Positions 57,201-64,000 of a stretch of DNA of 64,000 nucleotides are shown one piece after another. Source of the stretch: Caenorhabditis remanei (taxonomy: Eukaryota; Nematoda; Chromadorea; Rhabditida; Rhabditidae); the NCBI RefSeq assembly GCF_010183535.1, contig NC_071331.1:16616001-16680000 (forward strand), read 5' to 3'. The notes beneath the pieces are model-generated. The model worked only from the letters and a program-made list of their open reading frames with translations, did no database searches and was not told the DNA's origin. Each line of letters opens with the position of its first letter. Position 1 is the stretch's first letter. Both the position numbers and the translations under genes were made by a program.

Positions 57201-60200
57201 TATCATTCTTATATATAAAAGACAATTGGGCGTTGTCTGAGGCGATGTCCGCAACGGTTTTGGAAAGAGAAGAGAAACTGAGCCAGCGGGCAAAACCGAA
57301 CTGGTATAAATATAATAATTATACATATAATTCAATACAAAGAGACCAATTATCAACAAAAAAACACGTCCACGTGAAAACACGTGAAATTCAAGGAAAA
57401 TACAGTGACATATGAAGAGGCGAAGACAGAATCATTTTCTGAAATTTGTAGAATTAAAAGCATCGTTAAAAACCAATAAATTCAGGGTCTACGGGGATCA
57501 CCAGGATGGCCTGTGGGTGATATTAAATTGTTGCCTTAAATCACAAATCCACCGAGAGAAATTGTTATTTTTCTTCAATTGTCGTTGTGTTGTACTTCTA
57601 TTTTTCGATTTTCAGGGTCTTCCAGGTCTACCTGCTCCGTATTACCGTCGTCCAAGAGTACCACTTTCAAATGTTGTTTTATAGCTTTTTGTGAATGTGG
57701 TTGTGATTGTTTTATTAATTTCAGAATCTTGATGAATCGATTTCTCGTAAAATGAGAGCATTTGGAATGTTGTATTCTCCTGATGGACAAGCTATTCAAT
57801 TACGTGGAATGCCTGGACCACCTGGACCCGCGGTACAGTATATTTGTAGTCTTTTGTAGTATAGCTTTTTTAGTTTTCTGAAAATATCAATTCTTCTCGG
57901 TAGGACTCTAAACTTCACAATTATTTCAGTTCAAACTTCTTTCTGTTTTCTCATTTCGATCACATTTCAGGGCCCGAAAGGACTTCGTGGCTATCCTGGA
58001 TTTCCGGTGTGTTTTCTTTTCTTTCACTTACTTTGTTTCACTTTTTGTTCCCTTTGTTTTGCATTCTAATGTAGAGAGAAATTGAGAATCAGAAGCACTC
58101 TCTTCCGAAATAATTTCTGAAATTACTCGAATTATCTCTACATCTCTTTATCCCTCACTCTCACCTGCACATCATCAATTTAGCCTTCTTCACACCAGAA
58201 ACAAATAGCAACTAATTCAGGGTCCGATCGGTTTGGATGGTCCGCGAGGTCTCCCGGTATGCTTTTTATTCCAATTCCTAGCATTTGCATGACATTATTG
58301 TGTTGTCTACAAATCACTGAGAAATTATATAATTTGAATCTATTTTGATACTTTTGAACTATTCCTTCAACTTCTAAAATCTAGATTCAGTGTATTATTT
58401 TTCAAAAATGTATCCAGCAGATTCGAAACAATCTCAATTTATTTTCAGGGAACACCTGGATCAAAGGGAGAACGTGGAGAACGTGGTCCAGTTGGTCCAC
58501 CAGGATTCCCAGGTCCAAAAGGTGATCGAGGAGTCATGACTGGTCCATTCGGAGTTCATGGTCAACAACAATCAGCTGCTGGTCAACTCAGCCATCATTC
58601 AACGATGAATAGTGGTCAACCAGGTCCACCGGGTCCCCCCGGACCACCTGGTCCAGCTGGAAGAGATGGAAGACATGGTTTGAAAGGAGATAGAGGACTG
58701 CCAGGATTCGACGGAGAGTCGAAAATCGGGCCGAAAGGAGAAACTGGAAGTCCTGGAAGAGATGGAATACCAGGAGCAAGAGGACCACCGGGAGAAAGAG
58801 GAGAGAAGGTTGGTTGTTTTTTCAGTAAATCTTCAATTTCATCGTTATGAATGTAATACTGTTGTCTTCCCCATCGTAGTGATTGTACTAGTTTCTCGTG
58901 ACGTTTCAGGGTGACACTGCTTTCCTTTCAACCTATCCAAGAGGTCAATCAGTCTCCACAGTCAGTTCTCCAGGAGCTCAAGGACCGCCAGGACCTCCGG
59001 GACCACCAGGAGTGTGCCACGTGTCACAATGTATTGGAGTACAAGGACCTCAAGGTCCACCTGGAGATCCAGGAAGAACTATCATTGGACCACAAGGACC
59101 ACCGGTATGGATATTGTACTTCTGTCGTATTTTGATACATAACCAATTAGAACAGAATATGATGTAATTTATCTGCTGCATTACTCTAGATTCGATTTTC
59201 AGGGCGAGAAAGGTGAACGTGGAGAACGAGGTGAAACAGGAGATAAGGGACCACCGGGAGTTCCTGGAGCTGCAAATCTTTTAAATGGAGGAAAAGCTCT
59301 TGTTGGACCACCAGGCCCTCCAGGAAGAGATGGAAGACCAGGAGAGAAGGGAGAAAAGGTGAGTCTTGAATACATAAGAATACATCTATTGCCTGAAAAA
59401 CTGACCTGAATGACGTGTTGTGTGCTTTTCTAATCCTTCTAGTTGTTCAGGGAGAACAGGGATTACGAGGAGATATGGGATTACCTGGACCAGAAGGAAC
59501 TCCTGGAAAACGAGGACGGAGAGTGAGTGTGAATTAATAGAATTAGCATGTGCATTTGCATGTTTTTATTCTTCTAACTTGTTCTTTTCTATCTATTCTT
59601 TCTCTATCTAATTAGGGTCGACACGGAATTTCACTGGTTGCTCCAAATGGAACAATTAACGAGGATGTTAAGAAGTTATTGAAGACAGAATTGATGCCTT
59701 TATTGATTGAAGATATTTCTGAATTACGTGGAAAGAATGTGATCCCAGGGCCACCGGGACCTCCTGGACCAAGAGTGAGTTTGAAAATAAACAAGCAAAT
59801 CAAATGAGTTTTGATATTTTCAGGGTCATCATGGACCAGTTGGACCACCAGGAGAACGTGGACCGCAAGGTCTTCCAGGTCATTCTGGAGACAGAGGTGA
59901 TCGGGGAGATATTGGACCACCAGGACTCCCCGGACAGCCTGTAAGTTCATCGTTTTTGATTGATTTAAATAGAAATGATGGTTTTAGGGAGCCGCAGAAA
60001 GTACAGGAAGCCAATCAGGCGTTCGTGGACCACCGGGACTTCCAGGACCACCAGGAGAAAAAGGAGATTTGGGACCTCCGGGACTTCCAGGACAACCGGG
60101 AGCTCTCGGATTACCTGGACCACCGGGTCCAATGGGACTTCGAGGTTCTCATGGAACAGAAGGAAAACAGGTATGTAGATGTAGTGGCATCCTGGTCTTT

Positions 60201-60926
60201 TCCATTTTCACTATCATATTGTCATTCGATATTCCATTGTGTTGTGTGTGGTGTTTGGTGAATTCTAAAGAACACACCAATTACAGGGAAAACAAGGGCC
60301 CGAAGGACCAAAGGGATATCCGGGGCCTATGGTGGGATTATTTAAAGAATAACTAGGAACTGATTGAACCAAATGAATTATAGGGACCACAAGGGCCACC
60401 AGGAAACGATGGGGAACCTGGAATCGATGGAAGGCCCGGACCTGCTGGAGAGAAAGGAGATCAAGGGATTCCCGGATTGGATGCACCATGTCCAACTGGT
60501 CCAGATGGTTTACCTCTTCCTTATTGTTCATGGAAGCCAATGGATGTAAGTTCAGGAAGATATTATGAAATTAAGAAGATGGTTTAATATATTTTACAAT
60601 TTGTTTAACATCTGAAAAAGGATATCGATGCTTTAATCAACGCTATTCCAGAGTAATGTTCGAATAAATTACGGGTAAGAACTTCAGCTGCAGAGGTTAC
60701 AATAATTTGAATAATTTTCAATTAACTGAGAAAAGAAAACGTTTAAAAGAAGTCAGAGTGTTCACTGACTTGATAAAAACGTTTTAGTGTGTGTGTCTAA
60801 CTTTCCTTCTTTCCTCGAAAAACGTGTCATTTTCAGGGCAAGAACGACGTCTGGGAGCGCCGAAAACGGGCTACATTACCAAGAAGTGAGCCCATTTCTG
60901 AAGAGAGGGCATCTATCAAAAACTGA
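54270..60926 (+). CDS. col-99: Transmembrane (MACIT-type) collagen, col-99-like
   Basis: Type II membrane collagen with a short cytosolic N-terminus, one membrane span and interrupted Gly-X-Y ectodomain; related vertebrate collagens are XIII, XXIII and XXV, which act at synapses and neuromuscular junctions. Exon 1 has [20 protein letters not shown], then [11 protein letters not shown] (the span) and [17 protein letters not shown] (a juxtamembrane coil used for trimerisation). After exons at 55,694 and 56,951 come many short Gly-X-Y exons, most starting with GG(N) after a cag acceptor, interrupted by non-collagenous parts ([38 protein letters not shown]). The C-terminal exon at 60,838 ends [19 protein letters not shown]..., while a small exon at about 60,619 gives an alternative end ([11 protein letters not shown]). 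Large introns of 1.2 kb flank exon 2. It is convergent with daf-1. Confidence 0.88.
56660..56732 (-). tRNA. tRNA-Arg (anticodon CCT)
   Basis: A full cloverleaf on the minus strand, inside an intron of the collagen gene. Acceptor GGCCGTG/CTCGGTC, D arm GCCTAATGGATAAGGC, anticodon arm TCGGT CTCCTAA ACCGA with anticodon CCT at loop positions 3-5, variable AGACT and T arm GCAGG TTCGAGT CCTGC. The B box GGTTCGAGTCC and an A box (TGGCCTAATGG) are intact. One acceptor pair is U-U (sixth pair), which could weaken folding. 73 nt without CCA. It reads AGG codons. Confidence 0.93.
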
Positions 60927-61733
60927 AGATATTTGAATTCTTTTCGATAGGCACCGATGTTTCGATTCGCTTTATACTTTTCTTTTACACTTTTCTATGC
61001 TTCGATCTCTTTTGCACACCCTTATATTTCTTCAATTCCACGTGTGACTCCGCCCATTCTTCTTTCCATTTTTTATAATTTTTTTCAATTTCATTTATTT
61101 ATGTGCTTTTTGTTTCTGATGATCTCAAATTTCTAAAATTTCGAGTTTCCAGATCATCCGAAATAAAAATCACAAAATCAAACCAAGCTCAAATCCCTGG
61201 TGCACTTTCATTATTACTTTTTTTGTATTTTCAATCTTAAATTTTTATTTTGAATTTTTCACAGAGATCGTTTTCTTTGGCCTAAACTGTTACTTTAAAT
61301 TACAATTGCTGAAAATGAAAATAAAAACAAGAAACAAGAATGAAATGACCAGAACAAACTCAAAACAAACAGGGTAATAAAGCATGAATGAATGCATTAT
61401 ACACCTATCACAAGAATGACGATGATTAGAAAGAACAATGAGGTAATTGAGAAGAATGGAATAATCAAAATGATGAGAGCGTTTGATTTTACAGAACTTT
61501 TGAGGTGAGAAATATTGAGATCTGTTGATATGAGAAAGTGAGGAAAATATACATCTGGAAGAATTGAACACCTATATTTGAAATTAATAATCAAAGATTC
61601 CTAAGAAGTGGATCTTTTGGATCTTTTGTGTTTTCAATAGTCCTCGTCCCGTTTTTTGTTTCTAATTGTTCTGAAAAATTACATTTATTTATGTATTCTA
61701 GAAGGTTTCAAACACTTCACAACAATTCTACAA
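60927..61733. other. Convergent 3' region between collagen and receptor genes
   Basis: About 800 bp between two facing stops, AT-rich, with aataaa-like words. It should hold both 3' UTRs. No gene is supported; open stretches on the minus strand at 61,290-61,594 lack starts and family signal. Confidence 0.45.
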
Positions 61734-64000
61734 CTATGAATCCGACGCACACCTCAACCCGCCATAAACAACAACTCGTTTACCTTGATCATGGACTTTA
61801 GCATTTCCTCGAGAAGCCATACCTGCCAATGGAACCATTTCAATATCTCTCGACTGAGCACCGAATATCCGTTTCTGTAATTGTTTGATACCGGCCATCG
61901 AGAACCTTCGGGGCCCAGGCAGGCGTTTATTTGGATCGAATTGAGCGTCCACTTCTGCATCAACTTCTTCATCTTCATCTTCATCTTCATAGTCATCTTG
62001 TACTTGTACCAGTTGTTCTTGTTGTTGTAGTTGTTCTTTGTTGTCTTCTTCTTCTTCTTCAGAAATTTTATAATCCAATCGTGTCTTCAACTGAAACGCC
62101 GTGTATCGGGCAGTTGGATTTGCACTCCAACAAGATTGAATTATTTCAGTTACGTATTGGATCTTCTGAAAATAAGAAATGAGCAACTCAAAACTTCTCT
62201 CCTCATAATTACCTTATTCCCGTCCCATTGCGGATTTTCCGGTGGTCTCAAGTTCCTTGTGCAAACAACATCAGTCATTTGTTCATCAGTTGGATCTCTT
62301 ACAGTCCATTCAATATATGGTATCACTGTTTCGGCAGATCTTGCCTTCACTTCGCCCTCTTCAACTCTACATAATGTCTCCCACATTACTAATGAAAATG
62401 AGTAAACATCAGCCCTCTGATAGCTTTCAAACTCATATGACGACATTGTGCTGTTCAAGATTTCCGGAGCGAGATATCTCTGAAAATTGATGTTTCAGGG
62501 ATTTTCATGATTTCTTAACTATTGAAATTCGACTCCTACTGTTGAAAATCAACTCACAACAGTTCCACATTTGTATTTCTCTGCAATGTGTTGCGGAATA
62601 GTTCCTCCAGGCGGTTTTACAATTGCTAACCCGAGATCTCCAATTGCACATGTTAAATCTTCTTTAACCATAATATTCCGACTTTTCACGTCTCTGTGAA
62701 CAAATTGTGGTTTGCATGAATCTGAAATTTAAAGTTATCATTAAAAAATGACAGTCAAAACGTACTGGTGGTTCCATCGTAACCGTCATGAAGAAATGCG
62801 AGACCCTTAGCAGCAGAAGTGATTAAACTATTAAAAATATCGATAGTTATGACATTCTCCAGTAGAAAATCATGAAGAGATCCAAGTGGATGATACTCTG
62901 TCACTATCCATAATTCATGTAACAGTCCTTTGTCAACTCGATCACTTCCAATAAAACGAAGAATTTGTGGGTGTCTTAACATTCTTGTCTCGAATATCTC
63001 TCTTTCGTTGTCAAAGGAAAGTAGATCAGCATCTCTGAAGATTTTTACAGCGACAGCTTCTCCTTTGAAAGTTCCACGAGACACAGTTCCGAAACGTCCT
63101 GCTCCGATTTTAGATCCCAGTCGAATCTGTTTCGAAATCGTTGCTACGTGAAGTTTTGTCGATCCAAAACCAGATCCACTGTCGGATTCCTCCAGAACCA
63201 GTAGCATACTTCTTGTCCCTGGAGGCAGTCCATCTAGACAAGCAGTCTTATCACGGTCCAGAGTCGTGCTCATCGTGTGGTTTTGATCATATGTTTGACT
63301 TTCTGATGGTGTTGACATATTGTTAGCATTGCTTTTGTTCCTTTCCAAGTCTCGTGGTGTTTGAAGCGAACTGATTTTGGATCTCAGAAAACATATGCAT
63401 TGCTCTTCCCAAGGTTTTCGAATTTGATAACACAATCCAAAAATGAAGATAAGAACTCCAAGTGTGATAAGAGTCCATCCCCAATACGGAACAGTTTGTG
63501 GAAGAGGTGGCTGAAGTAAATTGAATTCAGATAAAGCAACTTGTTACACGAAATGGTTTTTGCAACTGCGCTCTATGGTGAGACTCAATTAAAAATATGA
63601 ATATACCAAAGGATTTCGGTGGAGCGCAATTGTGAAAACCGTAAAATCTGTGGAACTAACCAGAGTGATGACTGTTTCATTGGCACAAAAGTTTGCACTG
63701 TTGCAGCAAACCCAATAACTTGTGAGACTGCCGTAAGTTGTATTGGAACAAACTTTTGCGGCGGTGTCATGAAAATCGTTGTCGTCCGTCAATGATTTTG
63801 AATCCATGCATCCGAAATGAGAAAGTTCTGGGCTTGGTCGTGCATTCTGATAGCAGTGTCCATCCGTGTAACAGGTGTTCTGTAATAATCCTTCGTAACT
63901 TCTAATTCAATACTTTTATTTCCCACTTTATAAAATATTTTTTCCGTGACATTGGATGTAAGACTTGGTACCCATCCAGTTGTTCTCGAGTTACATCCAT
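61734..64000 (-). CDS. daf-1: TGF-beta superfamily type I receptor kinase, DAF-1-like (5' end beyond window)
   Basis: Receptor Ser/Thr kinase; in C. elegans DAF-1 acts with DAF-4 in the dauer pathway. Ectodomain exons carry a Cys-rich toxin-fold part ([21 protein letters not shown], trimmed; [20 protein letters not shown]). The membrane span is about [20 protein letters not shown]. The juxtamembrane region has [20 protein letters not shown] where a GS box is expected. Kinase: [11 protein letters not shown] (P loop), [10 protein letters not shown] (lysine), [14 protein letters not shown] (catalytic loop), [11 protein letters not shown] (DLG), [12 protein letters not shown] (APE). The C-terminal exon adds an acidic Glu/Gln-rich tail ([29 protein letters not shown]). 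The N-terminal signal exons lie past the right edge. Assigned to daf-1 rather than sma-6 by the ectodomain and its collagen neighbour. Confidence 0.88.

Noticed and set aside
61734..64000. SMA-6 assignment for the type I receptor
   Set aside because: The ectodomain CYTDG...RPSPE block and the neighbouring col-99-like gene match DAF-1.

Overview
The window is nuclear DNA from a Caenorhabditis-type nematode. Introns are short with TTTCAG-like acceptors, same-strand genes sit 150-200 bp apart as in SL2 operons, and intergenic DNA is AT-rich. Many genes recall the left end of C. elegans chromosome IV (fnta-1, cogc-8, csn-3, gfrp-1, prdx-6, col-99, daf-1). The DAF-1-like protein differs clearly from my memory of C. 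elegans DAF-1, so a congener is more likely than C. elegans; the species is not fixed.

Layout. 1-7.3 kb (minus): a probable four-gene operon, farnesyltransferase alpha, Integrator subunit 13/Asunder, TFIIH p62 and the start of mitochondrial seryl-tRNA synthetase. 7.7-11.1 kb (plus): COG8, with the 1-Cys peroxiredoxin prdx-6 nested antisense in one intron. 11.4-19.9 kb (minus): a TMEM68-like acyltransferase; a tight set of orphan small gene, COA1-like gene and gfrp-1; csn-3 behind an uncharacterised charged-protein gene; a nicotinamidase. 22.2-24 kb: an unnamed gene whose last exon resembles the MuvB-binding domain of animal Myb proteins, although nematodes are thought to lack animal-type Myb. 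29.2-32.2 kb: a membrane-anchored ZP-domain protein with a long Pro/Thr-rich insert. 34.1-35.6 kb: decayed coding sequence. 35.9-38.9 kb: a 3,023 bp palindrome made of two mirror-image mariner copies around a 519 bp inverted repeat, flanked by one TA duplication.

40-48.5 kb: a four-pass membrane protein divergent from a Na+/K+-ATPase alpha-like pump, a CK1/TTBK-type kinase, a secreted two-EGF protein and a basic orphan. 48.5-54.3 kb has no gene I can support and one copy of a palindromic MITE family seen three times here. 54.3-60.9 kb: a transmembrane collagen like col-99, with a tRNA-Arg(CCT) antisense in an intron. 61.7-64 kb: a TGF-beta type I receptor like daf-1, cut by the right edge.

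Functionally, the left half is mainly housekeeping (transcription, RNA processing, prenylation, Golgi tethering, mitochondria, COP9, NAD and BH4 metabolism) in compact operons. The right half is mainly cell-surface and extracellular genes with large introns and long flanks. All gene models were spliced by eye; boundaries are best estimates.
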